Numbered from the stretch's first letter, positions 15,643 to 26,295 are shown. The stretch: 64,000 nucleotides of DNA from Jidongwangia harbinensis (GCF_020216025.1 NZ_JAIWNC010000003.1:186001-250000), one strand, 5' to 3'. The notes: generated by a model not told the origin, from the sequence alone. A program made the numbers and translations.

Positions 15643-16748
15643 GAGAGGGCCCCCAGGAAGGCGTCGGTTTCGGCGGGCGTGCCGGCGGTGACCCGTAGCC
15701 ATCCGGAGAGGCCCACGTCACGCACCAGCACCCCATTGTCCAGCAGGCGCCGCCAGACCGTGCGCTGGTCGCCACCCACCTCGAAGAGCACGAAGTTGGC
15801 GTCGCTGTCGGCCACCCGGAAGCCGCGGGCGCGCAGCTCGGCGACGATCCGGTCGCGCTGCTCCTTGATCGCGTCGACCGTGGCCAGCAGCGCGTCCCGG
15901 TGCGCCAGCGCGGCCCGGGCCGCGGCCTGGGTGAGCGCGGACAGGTGGTACGGCAACCGCACCAGCTGCACCGCGTCCACCACGGCCGGGTCCGCGGCCA
16001 GGTAACCCAGCCGGCCGCCGGCGAACCCGAACGCCTTGCTCATGGTCCGGGTCACCACCAGCCGCGGGTGACCGGGCAGCAGGCCCAGGGCGCTGCGGGT
16101 GCCCGGCCGGGCGTACTCGAAGTAGGCCTCGTCGACGAGCACCATGCCGGGTGCCACGGCGAGCACCGCGTCGATCACGGCCGGGTCCAGCGCGGTGCCG
16201 GTCGGGTTGTTCGGCGAGCAGAGGAAGACCAGGTCGGGCCGGTGCTGCTCGACCTGCGCCACGGCGTCCGCCGGGGTGAGCCCGAAGTCCGGGTCGCGCA
16301 GCGCGCCGATCCAGCGTGTGCCGGTGCCGGCGGCCAGGATCGGGTGCATCGAGTACGACGGCCCGAAGCCCAGCGCGGTCCGGCCCGGCCCGCCGAACGC
16401 CTGCAGCAACTGCTGCTGCACCTCGTTGGAGCCGTTCGCCGCCCACAGGTTCGCGGCGGTCAGCCCGTGCCCCAGATAGTCCGCGAGGTCGGCCCGCAAC
16501 GCGGCGGCGTCCCGGTCCGGGTACCGGTTGAGGTCGCGCAGCTCCGCCTGCACCGCCTTGGCGATCGCGTCGACCACCTCGTCCGGCACGGCGAACGCGT
16601 GCTCGTTGGTGTTCAGCCGGACCGCCACCTCGAGCTGCGGCGCGCCGTAGGGCGACGTCCCGCGCAGGTCGTCGCGGATCGGCAGATCGTCGATCGTGAT
16701 CCCGCCGCCGGCCGGACCGGCGTCCGCCGGGGTGGGAACCGCGGTCAC
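15639..16748 (-). CDS. hisC: Histidinol-phosphate aminotransferase HisC
   Basis: 369 residues. A fold-type I aminotransferase with [14 protein letters not shown] at the substrate end, [25 protein letters not shown] and the PLP Lys in [14 protein letters not shown]. It converts imidazole acetol phosphate to histidinol phosphate. GTG 16748 overlaps the hisD stop (GTGA). The upstream in-frame region is antisense-like and excluded. Confidence 0.96.
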   Translation of the reverse strand: MTAVPTPADAGPAGGGITIDDLPIRDDLRGTSPYGAPQLEVAVRLNTNEHAFAVPDEVVDAIAKAVQAELRDLNRYPDRDAAALRADLADYLGHGLTAANLWAANGSNEVQQQLLQAFGGPGRTALGFGPSYSMHPILAAGTGTRWIGALRDPDFGLTPADAVAQVEQHRPDLVFLCSPNNPTGTALDPAVIDAVLAVAPGMVLVDEAYFEYARPGTRSALGLLPGHPRLVVTRTMSKAFGFAGGRLGYLAADPAVVDAVQLVRLPYHLSALTQAAARAALAHRDALLATVDAIKEQRDRIVAELRARGFRVADSDANFVLFEVGGDQRTVWRRLLDNGVLVRDVGLSGWLRVTAGTPAETDAFLGALS

Positions 16749-18055
16749 GGGGTGAACCTCGCCGTCACGGCCTGACCGTGCGCCGGCAGGTCCTCCGCGT
16801 TGGCCAGCGCCACCACGTGCGGGGCGGCGTCGCGCAGCGCGGCCTCGTCGTACTCGACGACGTGGATGCCGCGCAGGAACGACTGCACCGACAGGCCGGA
16901 CGAGTGCCGCGCGCACCCCCCGGTGGGCAACACGTGGTTGGACCCGGCCGCGTAGTCGCCCAGCGACACCGGCGCCCACGGCCCCACGAAGATCGCGCCC
17001 GCGTTGCGCACCCGCAGGGCCAGCTCACGCGCGCCCCGGGTCTGGATCTCCAGGTGCTCGGCGGCGTACGCGTCCACCACGCGCAGCCCCTGCTCCAGGT
17101 CGTCGACGAGCACCACACCGGACTGCACGCCGGTGAGCGCCTCGCGTACCCGTGCCTCGTGCTTGGTGGCCGGCACCTGCCGGGCCAGCTCCTCCTCGAC
17201 CGCCGCGACCAGCGTCTCCGACGGCGTGACCAGCACCGACGCGGCCAGCGGGTCGTGCTCGGCCTGGCTGATCAGGTCGGCGGCGACGTGCCGGGGATCG
17301 GCCGTGTCGTCGGCCAGCACGGCGATCTCGGTCGGCCCGGCCTCCGCGTCGATGCCGACGACGCCGCGCAGCAGCCGCTTGGCCGCGGTGACCCAGATGT
17401 TGCCCGGACCGGTGATCACGTCGACCGGCTCGCAGCGGTCCGCGGCGTCCGCGCCGTCCGACCCGTAGCCCAGCATGGCGACCGCCTGGGCGCCGCCCAC
17501 CGCGTACACCTCGTCGACGCCCAGCAGCGCGCACGCGGCCAGCACCCGGGCGTCCGGCAGGCCGTCGTTGTCCGCCTGCGGCGGGCTGGCGACCACCAGC
17601 GACTCGACGCCGGCCGCCTGCGCGGGCACCACGTTCATCACCACGGTGGACGGGTAGACCGCGAGGCCACCCGGCACGTACAGCCCGACGCGGCCGACCG
17701 GCACCCAGCGCTCGGTGACCGTGCCACCCGGCACCACCTGGGTGGTGACGTCGGTGCGCCGCTGGTCGGCGTGCACCTTGCGGGCCCGGGCGATGACCTC
17801 GAGCAGCGCCGCCCGGACGTCCGGGTCGAGCGCGTCGGCCGCCGCGGCGATCGCGTCGGCGGACACCCGCAGCCGGGACAGCTCGACACCGTCGAACCGG
17901 CGGGTGGCGTCCTGGATCGCGCTGAATCCATGCTCGTGGACCGCCTCGACGACCGGGCGGATCTGCTCCACCGCAACGGAGACGTCGAGTTGGGCACGGG
18001 GCATGAGTCCGCGCGGGTCACGGCGGGAGCCGCGCAGGTCGGTCCGATTCAGCAC
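16745..18055 (-). CDS. hisD: Histidinol dehydrogenase HisD
   Basis: 436 residues from GTG 18055 (VLNRTDLRG, the usual actinobacterial start). [53 protein letters not shown] (zinc ligands Gln and His) and AAEHLEIQT are all present. It makes histidine from histidinol using two NAD+. It is the first gene of the operon. TAGACT seven bases before the GTG suggests a leaderless transcript. No His-rich leader peptide is seen upstream, so no attenuation signal is evident. Confidence 0.96.
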   Translation of the reverse strand: MLNRTDLRGSRRDPRGLMPRAQLDVSVAVEQIRPVVEAVHEHGFSAIQDATRRFDGVELSRLRVSADAIAAAADALDPDVRAALLEVIARARKVHADQRRTDVTTQVVPGGTVTERWVPVGRVGLYVPGGLAVYPSTVVMNVVPAQAAGVESLVVASPPQADNDGLPDARVLAACALLGVDEVYAVGGAQAVAMLGYGSDGADAADRCEPVDVITGPGNIWVTAAKRLLRGVVGIDAEAGPTEIAVLADDTADPRHVAADLISQAEHDPLAASVLVTPSETLVAAVEEELARQVPATKHEARVREALTGVQSGVVLVDDLEQGLRVVDAYAAEHLEIQTRGARELALRVRNAGAIFVGPWAPVSLGDYAAGSNHVLPTGGCARHSSGLSVQSFLRGIHVVEYDEAALRDAAPHVVALANAEDLPAHGQAVTARFTP

Positions 18056-18062
18056 GTGCCCA

Positions 18063-18068
18063 AGTCTA
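18063..18068 (-). promoter_or_regulatory. -10 element of the his operon
   Basis: On the minus strand TAGACT is followed by seven bases (TGGGCAC) and the hisD GTG, with no ribosome site. This fits a leaderless promoter. Confidence 0.45.
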
Positions 18069-18162
18069 GGCCGCCCCGGACGCCGGCTCCCGGCCGGATT
18101 CCACGGCCTGGGACTCCACGGCCAGCCGCTGCTCCTGGGCGGGGCCGCGCATGCACTCCCGG

Positions 18163-18288
18163 GCCGGCCGCGCGGACACACCCGGCCGCGCGGACACACC
18201 CGGCCGCGCGGACACACCCGGCCGCGCGGACACACCCGGCCGCGCGGACACACCCGGCCGCGCGGACACACCCGGCCGCGCGGACACA
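18163..18288. repeat. 18-bp tandem repeat, seven copies
   Basis: Six identical units CCCGGCCGCGCGGACACA (18181-18288) follow one unit with a single change (18163-18180). Diverged units continue to about 18340. The array lies between the divergent hisD and Lon-domain genes. The plus strand could encode GRADTP hexapeptides, but the downstream gene's leaderless promoter lies after the array, so this is intergenic. Confidence 0.9.
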
Positions 18289-18387
18289 CCCGGGCCGGGC
18301 CGGGCGGGCACACCCCGGCCGGGCCGCGCGGGCATTCCCTGGCCGGTCCCTGCCAGGTGGGGGGCGCGCGCACCGCGACCATGCCGA

Positions 18388-18393
18388 TACGCT
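18388..18393 (+). promoter_or_regulatory. -10 element of the Lon-domain gene
   Basis: TACGCT stands six bases before the GTG at 18400. The leaderless arrangement decides this start over upstream in-frame ATGs that would run through the 18-bp repeat. Confidence 0.5.
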
Positions 18394-18399
18394 CGCCCT

Positions 18400-19107
18400 G
18401 TGGGCGAGAACATCCCGGTCTTTCCGCTGGGCACGGTGCTTTTCCCGGGCCTGGTGCTGCCCCTGCACATTTTCGAGGACCGATACCGCACATTGGTACG
18501 CGAACTGGTCGCCAGCCCGCACGACGGCCCGCACGAGTTCGGCGTGGTGACGCTGCGCCGAGGGCTGGAGGTGCAGTCGTCACCCGAGGGTGACCAGCCG
18601 GTGGCGGACGCCCCGGTCACCGCGGACAGCGTGTACGAGGTGGGCTGTACCGCGGAGCTGCGCCAGGTCACCGAGCTGCCGGACGGGCGGTTCGACATCG
18701 TCACGGTCGGGCGGCGCCGGTTCACCGTGCTGAGCGTCGAGCAGGGCGCCACGCCGTACCTGACCGCCAAGGTGGAGTGGATGCCGGACGAACCGGACGC
18801 CGACGCGAACGCGCATCTGCTGGCCCCGCGCACGCTGGCCGCGTTCCGCGCCTACCTGGAACTGCTGCGGCCGGACTCCGAGGTGCTCGATCAGGTGCCG
18901 GACGATCCGACGGTGCTGTCCCATCTGATCGCGGCGACCGCGCAGCTCACCACGGACGAACGCCAGATGCTGCTCGCCGCGCCGGACACCGCGAGCCGGT
19001 TGCGCGCCGAGTTCAAGCTGCTCAAGCGCGAGGCGGGGCTCCTGGCCCGGGTGCGGGCGGTGCCGGTGCCGTTGTCGGATCTGGCCCGTCCGGCCAGCCC
19101 GAACTGA
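18400..19107 (+). CDS. Lon-substrate-binding (LON N) domain protein
   Basis: 235 residues. The fold begins [25 protein letters not shown] and continues through [18 protein letters not shown], the N-terminal substrate-recognition domain of Lon protease. There is no ATPase or protease domain. Such stand-alone proteins are widespread (also linked to cereblon-like folds) and have no firmly known role; a substrate-binding or adaptor function is inference. The 3' end overlaps the convergent membrane-protein gene by 86 bases. Confidence 0.87.
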   Translation: MGENIPVFPLGTVLFPGLVLPLHIFEDRYRTLVRELVASPHDGPHEFGVVTLRRGLEVQSSPEGDQPVADAPVTADSVYEVGCTAELRQVTELPDGRFDIVTVGRRRFTVLSVEQGATPYLTAKVEWMPDEPDADANAHLLAPRTLAAFRAYLELLRPDSEVLDQVPDDPTVLSHLIAATAQLTTDERQMLLAAPDTASRLRAEFKLLKREAGLLARVRAVPVPLSDLARPASPN

Positions 19108-20059
19108 CCGGCGGCCCGGCCCCCGGCGTGCCAGGCGCCCCCGGCGCGGCCGCGTCCGTCCGGACCACGTCTGGACCGTCGGTTTCCGGGCCGGCGAGGT
19201 CCCGGCCGGCGAAATCCCGGCCGGTGAAGTCCCTGCCAGCGGAATCCCGGCCGGTGAAGTCCCTGCGAGCGGAATCCCGGCCGGTGAGGTCCCGGTCGGT
19301 GAAGTCCGGGCCGGCGGAATCCCGGCCGGTGAAGTCCCGGCCGGTAAAGTCCGGGCCGGTAAAGTCCGGGCCGGCGGAATCCCGGCCGGTGAAGTCCCGG
19401 CCGGTAAAGTCCGGGCCGTCGGAATCCGGGTCCGGGCGGTCGTCGAGGTCGTGGCCGTATCCGGGCTGCAGGCCGGGCAGGTCCAGGTTCGGGTCGTTCG
19501 ACCAGCCCGCGAGCAGCGTGAGCACGATCACCGCGGCGAACGCCGGCACCAGCAGCGTCCCGTAGGCGTGCAGGTCGGCCGGGGCCTGGTAGGTCGCGCC
19601 CGCCGCCGAACTCTCCTGCCAGGACTGCCACGCGCCCCGGCCGATCAGCCGCCCGGCCTGCCAGGCGGCCAGCGCGGCGGCGAGCAGCCCCACGGTGACG
19701 CCCAGGACGAGAAACGGACCCCGGTGCCGCCGCAGCACCATCCAGGCGGCGATCGCGGCCAGCACGCCGAACGGGAAGCCGAGCAGCGCGAACCAGCCGT
19801 CGGCGGCGACGTACTGCTCGGGGGCCGCACTCTGGATCACGATCCGGCCCTCACCGGCGTTGAGCACCGGCACGGTGGGCGCGACCGCGTGCCACAGCAG
19901 GCCGAACGGGCCGCCGGCGACCGCCAGCGCCACCGCGGTGAGTCCCGCGACGGCGAGCGTGCGGCTCCACGGGCGGCGCGGCGGCTGAGGCGGCGGCTCG
20001 GCCCAGGCGTAGGGCGCGCCCGGCTCGTGCTCCACGGCCGGTTCGGAACTCGGGTTCAC
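19022..20059 (-). CDS. Four-helix membrane protein (DUF2567-like) with pentapeptide-like tail
   Basis: 345 residues. A Pro-rich cytoplasmic start, then membrane helices at about 33-57, 90-109, 115-135 and 166-186; between the first two lies an extracellular segment GEGRIVIQSAAPEQYVAADG. This arrangement resembles the DUF2567 family of actinobacterial membrane proteins (moderate confidence). Residues about 211-295 are seventeen five-residue units, mostly RDFTG, PDFTG or RDSAG, close to the (A)(D/N)(L/F)xx pattern of pentapeptide-repeat helices but with Arg/Pro in place of the small residue. A Pro/Ala-rich end follows, read antisense through the neighbour's last 86 bases. Confidence 0.65.
   Translation of the reverse strand: MNPSSEPAVEHEPGAPYAWAEPPPQPPRRPWSRTLAVAGLTAVALAVAGGPFGLLWHAVAPTVPVLNAGEGRIVIQSAAPEQYVAADGWFALLGFPFGVLAAIAAWMVLRRHRGPFLVLGVTVGLLAAALAAWQAGRLIGRGAWQSWQESSAAGATYQAPADLHAYGTLLVPAFAAVIVLTLLAGWSNDPNLDLPGLQPGYGHDLDDRPDPDSDGPDFTGRDFTGRDSAGPDFTGPDFTGRDFTGRDSAGPDFTDRDLTGRDSARRDFTGRDSAGRDFTGRDFAGRDLAGPETDGPDVVRTDAAAPGAPGTPGAGPPVSSGWPDGPDPTTAPAPPAPGPGAPPRA
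19175..19429. repeat. 15-bp repeat array encoding the xDFTG units
   Basis: About seventeen 15-bp units, with local higher-order duplication (the block GPDFTGRDFTGRDSA recurs). It is coding on the minus strand and keeps frame throughout. Confidence 0.85.
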
Positions 20060-20081
20060 CCTACGATCCTGCCAGGTTCGC

Positions 20082-23000
20082 TCAGCCGACGGCGGACGGG
20101 CCGAGGATCATCTTCAGGTCTGCACGCAGGGCCGGGGTCGGAGCCACCTTGAATCCGCCCAGCCGCATCACCGTGGTCCGGCTGCCGTTCTGCAGGTGGA
20201 CGTGCACCTCCGCGTCGCCGGGGTGGCTGACCAGGATCTCCTTCAGCTCGCTCACCAGCGGCGGCGTGCAGCGGGTGATCGGCATGGTGAGCGTGACCGG
20301 CTTGCTGTCCGGGTTCTGTGAGACGTCCGGCATCGACATGTCCATCGCCATGATCCGCGGGGTGTCGTCGCGCCGGTCGACCCGGCCCTTGACGATCACG
20401 ATGGCGTCCTCGGCGATGTACTGCCCGATCACCTCGTACGTGTTCGGGAAGAACAGCGTCTCCACACCACCGGCCAGGTCCTCCAGCGTCGCGGACGCCC
20501 ACGGCCGGCCCTGCTTGGTGATCCGCCGCTGCACCCCGGTGAGGATGCCGGCCAGCGTCACGATCTGCCCGTCCGGGACCGAGCCGTCCTCGTTCAGCGA
20601 GGCGATGGTGGTGTCCGCCGCGTTGTGCAGCACCTGTTCCAGCCCGGCCAGCGGGTGGTCGGAGACGTACAGGCCGAGCATCTCGCGCTCGAAGGCGAGC
20701 TTGTCGCGCTTGTCCCACTCGCTGTCACCGATCGGCGGCATGGCGACCGTGGCGGAGCTGCCGCCCTCGGTGTCGCCGAACGCGCCGAACAGGTCGAACT
20801 GCCCGGCCGCCTCGTTGCGCTTGACGTCGGCGTACGCGTCGATCGCCTCGGCGTGCACCGCGAGCAGCCCCTTGCGGGTGTGCCCCATCGAGTCGAACGC
20901 GCCCGCCTTGATCAGCGATTCGATGGTCTTCTTGTTGCAGGCCACCGCGTCGACCTTGGACAAAAAGTCGTAGAAGTCGACGTAGTCGCCCTTGTCCTTG
21001 CGGCACCGGACGATCGCGTCGACCACGTTGTGCCCGACGTTGCGGACCGCGGCGAGACCGAAGCGGATGTCCGTGCCGACCGGGGTGAACGGGCCGGCGG
21101 ACTGGTTGACGTCGGGCGGCAGGACCTGGATGCCCATGCGCCGGCACTCGGCCAGGTACATCGCCATCTTGTCCTTGTCGTCGCCGACGCTGGTCAGCAG
21201 TCCGCCCATGTACTCGGCCGGGTAGTTCGCCTTCAGGTAGCCGGTCCAGTAGGACACCAGGCCGTACCCGGCGGTGTGCGCCTTGTTGAACGCGTAGTCG
21301 GCGAACGGGACCAGGATGTCCCAGATCGCCTTCACCGCCTCGTCGGAGTAGCCGTTGGCCCGCATGCCGTCGCGGAACGGCACGAACTCCTTGTCCAGGA
21401 CCTCTTTCTTCTTCTTACCCATCGCGCGGCGCAACAGGTCGGCCTTGCCCAGGGAGTATCCGGCGAGGATCTGCGCGGCGCGCTGCACCTGCTCCTGGTA
21501 GACGATCAGGCCGTAGGTCGGGCCGAGGATCTCCTCGAGCGGCTTCTCCAGCTCGGGGTGGATGGGCACGATCTCCTGCTGCTTGTTCTTGCGCAGCGCG
21601 TAGTTGGTGTGCGAGTTGGCGCCCATCGGACCCGGCCGGTACAGCGCCAGGACCGCGGAGATGTCCTCGAAGTTGTCCGGCTTCATCAGCCGCAGCAGCG
21701 AACGCATCGGGCCGCCGTCGAGCTGGAACACGCCCAGCGTGTCGCCGCGGGAGAGCAGCTCGTAGGTCGCCTTGTCGTCCAGCGGCAGCGCCAGCAGGTC
21801 GACCTTCTTGCCGTGGTTCAGCTCGATGTTCTTGACCGCGTCATCGATGATCGTCAGGTTGCGCAGGCCCAGGAAGTCCATCTTCAGCAGGCCGAGCGTC
21901 TCGCAGGTCGGGTAGTCGAACTGCGTGATGATCACGCCGTCCGACGGCCGGCGCATCAGCGGGATGTGCTCGATGATCGGCTCGGCGCTCATGATGACGC
22001 CGGCCGCGTGCACGCCGGTCTGCCGGATCAGGCCCTCGATCCCGCGCGCGGTGTCGATCACCTTCTTGACGTCCGGGTCCTGCTCGTACAGCGTGCGGAT
22101 CTCGCCGGCCTCGCTGTAGCGCTTGTGGTCCTTGTCGAAGATGCCGGACAGCGGGATGCCCTTGCCCATGACATCCGGCGGGAGCGCCTTGGTGATCCGG
22201 TCACCGACCGCGAACGGGAAGCCCAGCACCCGGGACGCGTCCTTGATCGCGGCCTTCGCCTTGATCGTGCCGAACGTGGCGATCTGCGCGACCTTGTCGT
22301 CGCCCCACCGCTCGGTGACGTACTTGATGACCTCGCCGCGCCGGCGCTCGTCGAAGTCGATGTCGACATCCGGCATCGAGACGCGCTCCGGGTTGAGGAA
22401 CCGCTCGAAGATCAGGCCGTGCGGCAGCGGGTCCAGGTCGGTGATGCCCAGTGCGTACGCCACCAGGGAACCGGCCGCCGAACCACGCCCGGGGCCGACC
22501 GCGATGCCCTGGCTCTTCGCCCACTGGATGAAGTCCGCGACCACCAGGAAGTACGACGGGAAACCCATCTGCAGGATCACGCCGAGCTCGTACTCCGCCT
22601 GCTTGACGTGGGTCTCCGGCACTCCGCCCGGGTAGCGGCGGGCGAGGCCGCGGAACGTCTCCTTGCGGAACCAGGTCTCCTCGGTCTCGCCCTCCGGCAC
22701 CGGGAACCGGGGCATCAGGTTGCGGAACTCGAACATCCCGGCGGTGTCGACCTTCTCCGCCACCAGCAGCGTGTTGCGGCAGCCCTCCAGCCAGGCGTCC
22801 GAGGAGTCCACCGCGCGCATCTGGTCGGCCGACTTGACGAAGTAGCCGGCGCCGTCGAAGCGGAACCGGTTGGGGTCGGCCACGTTGCTGCCGGTCTGCA
22901 CGCACAGCAGCACGTCGTGCGCCTCGGCCTGGGCCTCGTGGGTGTAGTGCGAGTCGTTGGTGACCAGCGGCGGGATGCCCAGCTTGCGGCCGATCTCGAG

Positions 23001-23615
23001 CAGCCCGTCGCGGACCCGGCGCTCGATGGACAGGCCGTGGTCCATGATCTCGAGGAAGTAGTTGTCCTTGCCGAGCGCGTCCTGGTAGGCCGCGGCCGAC
23101 TTGAGGGCCTCGTCGAACTGGTCCAGGCGCAACCGGGTCTGCACCGCACCGGACGGGCAGCCGGTGGTGCCCATGATGCCGTCGGCGTGCTCGGCGATCA
23201 GCTCCAGGTCCATCCGCGGGTACTTACCGAGCTGGCCCTGGATGGACGCGAGTGAGTTGAGCCGGAACAGGTTCTTCAGGCCGGTGGCGTTGCGGGCCCA
23301 CATGGTCATGTGGGTGTAGGCGCCGTTGCCCGAGATGTCGTCGCTCTTCTGCTCGGGGCGACCCCACTTCACCCGGGACTTGTGGAACCGGGACTCCGGC
23401 GCCACGTAGGCCTCGACGCCGATCACCGGCGTCACCCCGGCCGCGGTGGCCTGCTTGTAGAAGTCGTAGGCCCCGTGCATGTTGCCGTGGTCGGTGATCG
23501 CCACGGCCGGCATGCCGAGACGGTTGGCCTCGGCGAACAGATCCTTGAGCCGGGCGGCACCGTCGAGCATCGAATACTCGGTGTGCACATGTAGGTGCAC
23601 GAACGAGTCAGCCAC
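20082..23615 (-). CDS. dnaE: DNA polymerase III alpha subunit DnaE
   Basis: 1177 residues from GTG 23615. The PHP domain starts [17 protein letters not shown] with its metal-binding His residues intact, so a proofreading-type PHP active site is possible. The polymerase core carries [20 protein letters not shown] and [13 protein letters not shown], with catalytic Asp residues. [20 protein letters not shown] and a C-terminal OB fold ([12 protein letters not shown]) follow. Length fits actinobacterial DnaE1, the replicative polymerase. A longer in-frame start (23669) lacks family support; a G-rich ribosome site precedes the chosen GTG. Confidence 0.95.
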   Translation of the reverse strand: MADSFVHLHVHTEYSMLDGAARLKDLFAEANRLGMPAVAITDHGNMHGAYDFYKQATAAGVTPVIGVEAYVAPESRFHKSRVKWGRPEQKSDDISGNGAYTHMTMWARNATGLKNLFRLNSLASIQGQLGKYPRMDLELIAEHADGIMGTTGCPSGAVQTRLRLDQFDEALKSAAAYQDALGKDNYFLEIMDHGLSIERRVRDGLLEIGRKLGIPPLVTNDSHYTHEAQAEAHDVLLCVQTGSNVADPNRFRFDGAGYFVKSADQMRAVDSSDAWLEGCRNTLLVAEKVDTAGMFEFRNLMPRFPVPEGETEETWFRKETFRGLARRYPGGVPETHVKQAEYELGVILQMGFPSYFLVVADFIQWAKSQGIAVGPGRGSAAGSLVAYALGITDLDPLPHGLIFERFLNPERVSMPDVDIDFDERRRGEVIKYVTERWGDDKVAQIATFGTIKAKAAIKDASRVLGFPFAVGDRITKALPPDVMGKGIPLSGIFDKDHKRYSEAGEIRTLYEQDPDVKKVIDTARGIEGLIRQTGVHAAGVIMSAEPIIEHIPLMRRPSDGVIITQFDYPTCETLGLLKMDFLGLRNLTIIDDAVKNIELNHGKKVDLLALPLDDKATYELLSRGDTLGVFQLDGGPMRSLLRLMKPDNFEDISAVLALYRPGPMGANSHTNYALRKNKQQEIVPIHPELEKPLEEILGPTYGLIVYQEQVQRAAQILAGYSLGKADLLRRAMGKKKKEVLDKEFVPFRDGMRANGYSDEAVKAIWDILVPFADYAFNKAHTAGYGLVSYWTGYLKANYPAEYMGGLLTSVGDDKDKMAMYLAECRRMGIQVLPPDVNQSAGPFTPVGTDIRFGLAAVRNVGHNVVDAIVRCRKDKGDYVDFYDFLSKVDAVACNKKTIESLIKAGAFDSMGHTRKGLLAVHAEAIDAYADVKRNEAAGQFDLFGAFGDTEGGSSATVAMPPIGDSEWDKRDKLAFEREMLGLYVSDHPLAGLEQVLHNAADTTIASLNEDGSVPDGQIVTLAGILTGVQRRITKQGRPWASATLEDLAGGVETLFFPNTYEVIGQYIAEDAIVIVKGRVDRRDDTPRIMAMDMSMPDVSQNPDSKPVTLTMPITRCTPPLVSELKEILVSHPGDAEVHVHLQNGSRTTVMRLGGFKVAPTPALRADLKMILGPSAVG

Positions 23616-23690
23616 CCGGACCCCCCTCGCGTTGACGGCGTCGGAAAGCCTAGTCCGAGCCACCGACAAGAAACACGGGTGACACCCGGG

Positions 23691-25202
23691 TCATTCGGCG
23701 AAAGGCTCGATCATCATCGACGCGGCGCGCAGCCACGCCGAGCGGGTCTCCGGCTGGAGTTCGGCGTACTCGATCGACGACCCGACCTCGAGCGCCGGGT
23801 CGTAGGGCACCACCGCGACCGCCCGGGTACGGGTGGCGAAATGCTTGGTCAGATCGTCCAGCAGCGGCAGCTTGCCGGGCGACGGACAGGAGATCAACGT
23901 CACCGCGTTGGCCACCAGATCGTCCATGCCGGTCTCGTTCAGCAGGTCCAGCATCCAGTCCGCGGTGAACGCGGCGTCCTCGCGGGGCACCGTGGTGATC
24001 ACCAACTGGTCCGCCGCCTTCATCACGGTCTGCCAGTTGACGCTCTCCACGTTGTTGCCGGTGTCCACGCAGATCACGTCGTGGGTGCGGCGGAGCAGAT
24101 CCATCACCCGGCGTACCGTGCTCTGGTCCAGCCGTTGCGCGAAGCGCGGATTCTCCTCGCCGGCCAGCACGTCGTAGGACCCGTCGGACGCGTGCCGCAG
24201 GTAGTCGTCCAGCGCGTGGAGCAGGCCGTCGCCGTGCAGGTTCTCGATCTGCATCAGGTCGGCGACCAGGTGCCGGATGGTGCGGGCGTGCCGGGCGCTG
24301 CCGGCCCGCAGGCCGAGCGTGCCGCGCAGCTCGTTGTCGTCCCACGCCACCACGCCCCGCCCGCGCACGCTGCCGATGGTCGCCGCGGCGAGCACGGTCG
24401 CGGTGGTCTTGTGCACGCCGCCCTTCGGGTTGGCGAACGCCAGGACCCGCGGCTTGCCCAGTTTCCGCCGCATCACCGCGACCGCGCGGTCGAGTTCCTG
24501 CTCCGGCCGGGCCTGGCGCCACTCGATCCGGGCCGCGGCCGGCGAGGTCGGTGCGGCGGGCGCGGGCGGCAGCACCGGCGCCGACCCGACCGAGGCGGCG
24601 GCTCGATAGGTGTCGCCGGGCGGCATGCGGTTAGGCGCCGGCGGCGGCTGAGGTTGGCGGGTGGACGGACTGAAGAAGCTGTGCGGCTGCTCCGGCTCGG
24701 CGCGACCGGGGTACGGCTCCGGGCGGCCCTGGAAGCCCTCCGCGATGCGCGACTGGCGGCGGGCCTCCAGCGGGTTGACCGGTCGCGGGTCGGCCGGCGG
24801 GGCCGGACGCGGCTCGCCGCCGTTGCGGGTGGCGCGGCGGTCCAGCGGGTTCACCGGCCGCCGGTCCAACGGGTTGAACGGGCGCGGCTCGGGACGCGGC
24901 TCCGGCGCGGTACGCGGCGGCGGCTCGGCGGCCCAGGACCGGCGCTCCAGCGGATTGACCGGGCGCATCGGCGGCGGCTGCGGCGCGTTCGGGCGACGCG
25001 ACTCGGGCGCCCGGTCCGCCTCGGCGAGCGCGTCCTCCTCGGCCTCCTCGGCGGTCCGGGAGGCGTGCCGGGCACGGTCGAGCAGCGCCCGCCAGCGCGG
25101 GGCTGGTTCCGCAGGCCGGCCCCAGCCGGTCTCGGTCCCGTCCACGGCTCGTCCTCCTGCTTCGGCTCGGTGTTGCACCACGGTCCACGCCTCGGGCGCC
25201 AT
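23691..25202 (-). CDS. ParA/MinD-like ATPase with long disordered N-terminus
   Basis: 503 residues. The first about 225 are Pro/Arg/Glu-rich and disordered, and contain four copies of a motif RP(V/F)NPL(E/D)RR at about 80, 107, 115 and 140. The ATPase domain (about 250-500) has a deviant Walker A ANPKGGVHKTTATV in which His replaces the usual Gly before the Lys-Thr, a switch segment VAWDDNELRGTLG and a Walker B-like VICVDTGNN. Relatives are the MinD-like proteins of actinobacteria, often tied to ESX secretion or polar positioning, but no ESX gene is nearby. The repeated motif may bind a partner several times. Gene and dnaE run the same way, 75 bases apart. Confidence 0.8.
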   Translation of the reverse strand: MAPEAWTVVQHRAEAGGRAVDGTETGWGRPAEPAPRWRALLDRARHASRTAEEAEEDALAEADRAPESRRPNAPQPPPMRPVNPLERRSWAAEPPPRTAPEPRPEPRPFNPLDRRPVNPLDRRATRNGGEPRPAPPADPRPVNPLEARRQSRIAEGFQGRPEPYPGRAEPEQPHSFFSPSTRQPQPPPAPNRMPPGDTYRAAASVGSAPVLPPAPAAPTSPAAARIEWRQARPEQELDRAVAVMRRKLGKPRVLAFANPKGGVHKTTATVLAAATIGSVRGRGVVAWDDNELRGTLGLRAGSARHARTIRHLVADLMQIENLHGDGLLHALDDYLRHASDGSYDVLAGEENPRFAQRLDQSTVRRVMDLLRRTHDVICVDTGNNVESVNWQTVMKAADQLVITTVPREDAAFTADWMLDLLNETGMDDLVANAVTLISCPSPGKLPLLDDLTKHFATRTRAVAVVPYDPALEVGSSIEYAELQPETRSAWLRAASMMIEPFAE

Positions 25203-25296
25203 GCCCTAGACAGGCTACGGAGGTGAACCCTCTTCAGGCCACTCCCAGATTTCCTGCACGTGCACCGGTACGTTCCGGCGCTCGCCGTCCTGGGAA

Positions 25297-26271
25297 CTAA
25301 CGCCCGGACGCGCCTCGGGATGCTCCCTGTGGCGCGGACAGCAGATCGGGACGCGGGCTGCTCGCGGCGGGTGCGCTGGGTACGGCAGTGGGATCCTCCG
25401 ATGCCGTCGCGACGGGGCCGGGCTCCGAGGCGGAATCGCCCGATGAGTCGGATGTCACAGCAACCCCGGACGCCGAGGGTAGCGGCACCGGTCGGACCGG
25501 GGCAACCGTCGATGTTCCCGATGGTGCCGGCGCGCTTGCGGAGCGTGTACCGTGCGGCGCCGCGACCTGCTCCTCCGGCAGCGGCGGCCGGAACTCGACC
25601 CGGTCCACCCGGCGCACCTCCGGCGCCGGGTCCACCACCCGCACCTCGGTGCGGCCGGCGATCTCCCGTAACGCGCCCGGGTCGGCGTGCACCACGGCCG
25701 CGAACACACAGGCACACGGCCCGCGGTACGCGTGCGCCTCCGCGGCCGCCACCTCGGCGGCGGTCCGGTACGCCGCGCGCAGCCGCAGCACATTCCGGTT
25801 GTCGTCGCTCACCCGGTCGCCGAGCCGGCGGTAGTCGGCCTGTTCCTGGTCCCGCCGGGCGGCCGCGGCGAGCATCCCGGCCGTCACGTCGTCCGGCCAC
25901 CGGTACACCGGAATCCGCACCACGCCGGTGGCGGCGCCCGGCAGCGGGGCCCGGGCGTACACCTCGGCGACCGCCGCGCCACCCAGCACCGCGGGCAGCC
26001 GGTCCGGCGGCAGGTAACCGGCCAGGCTGACCAGCGCCCAGGTCGGCACGCCGGTGGACACGCCGGACGCGCGCAGAAGCCCGTCGAGTTCGATCCGGCT
26101 GTGGTGCAGGTAGCCGGACAGCGGCTGCCCGTCCACCACGCCCACCCGGACGATGTCGGTGCCGTCCCGGCCGGGTACCGGTTCGCGATCGTTGGCCCAG
26201 GTCAGTCCGGTCAGCAGGATCAGCAACCCGGCGATCGAGAGCCCGGTCAGCACGCGCAACGCGGACCGCAT
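25297..26271 (-). CDS. Exported protein of unknown function
   Basis: 324 residues. One hydrophobic helix at about 8-27 (signal anchor) is followed by a folded domain of about 190 residues with segments GYLHHSRIELDGLLRASG, WALVSLAGYLPPDRLPAVL and CACVFAAVVHADPGALREIA. That last segment holds a Cys-x-Cys pair. The final about 90 residues are Ser/Pro/Ala-rich, like a wall-spanning linker. No family is recognised. It sits between rluD and the ParA-like gene on the same strand and could be co-transcribed with rluD (25-base gap). Confidence 0.65.
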   Translation of the reverse strand: MRSALRVLTGLSIAGLLILLTGLTWANDREPVPGRDGTDIVRVGVVDGQPLSGYLHHSRIELDGLLRASGVSTGVPTWALVSLAGYLPPDRLPAVLGGAAVAEVYARAPLPGAATGVVRIPVYRWPDDVTAGMLAAAARRDQEQADYRRLGDRVSDDNRNVLRLRAAYRTAAEVAAAEAHAYRGPCACVFAAVVHADPGALREIAGRTEVRVVDPAPEVRRVDRVEFRPPLPEEQVAAPHGTRSASAPAPSGTSTVAPVRPVPLPSASGVAVTSDSSGDSASEPGPVATASEDPTAVPSAPAASSPRPDLLSAPQGASRGASGR

Positions 26272-26295
26272 GGTGCCTGTTTCCCGCCGCCGGCC

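Noticed and set aside
18056..18160. Possible histidine leader peptide upstream of hisD
   Set aside because: The small ORF here has no His codons and no terminator; hisD itself appears leaderless.
18151..18399. N-terminal GRADTP repeat extension of the Lon-domain protein
   Set aside because: A leaderless -10 element and the domain start at GTG 18400 indicate the array is intergenic.
20625..23255. 876-residue plus-strand ORF inside dnaE
   Set aside because: Antisense shadow of dnaE with Leu/Val/Arg/His bias, typical of high-GC genes read on the other strand.
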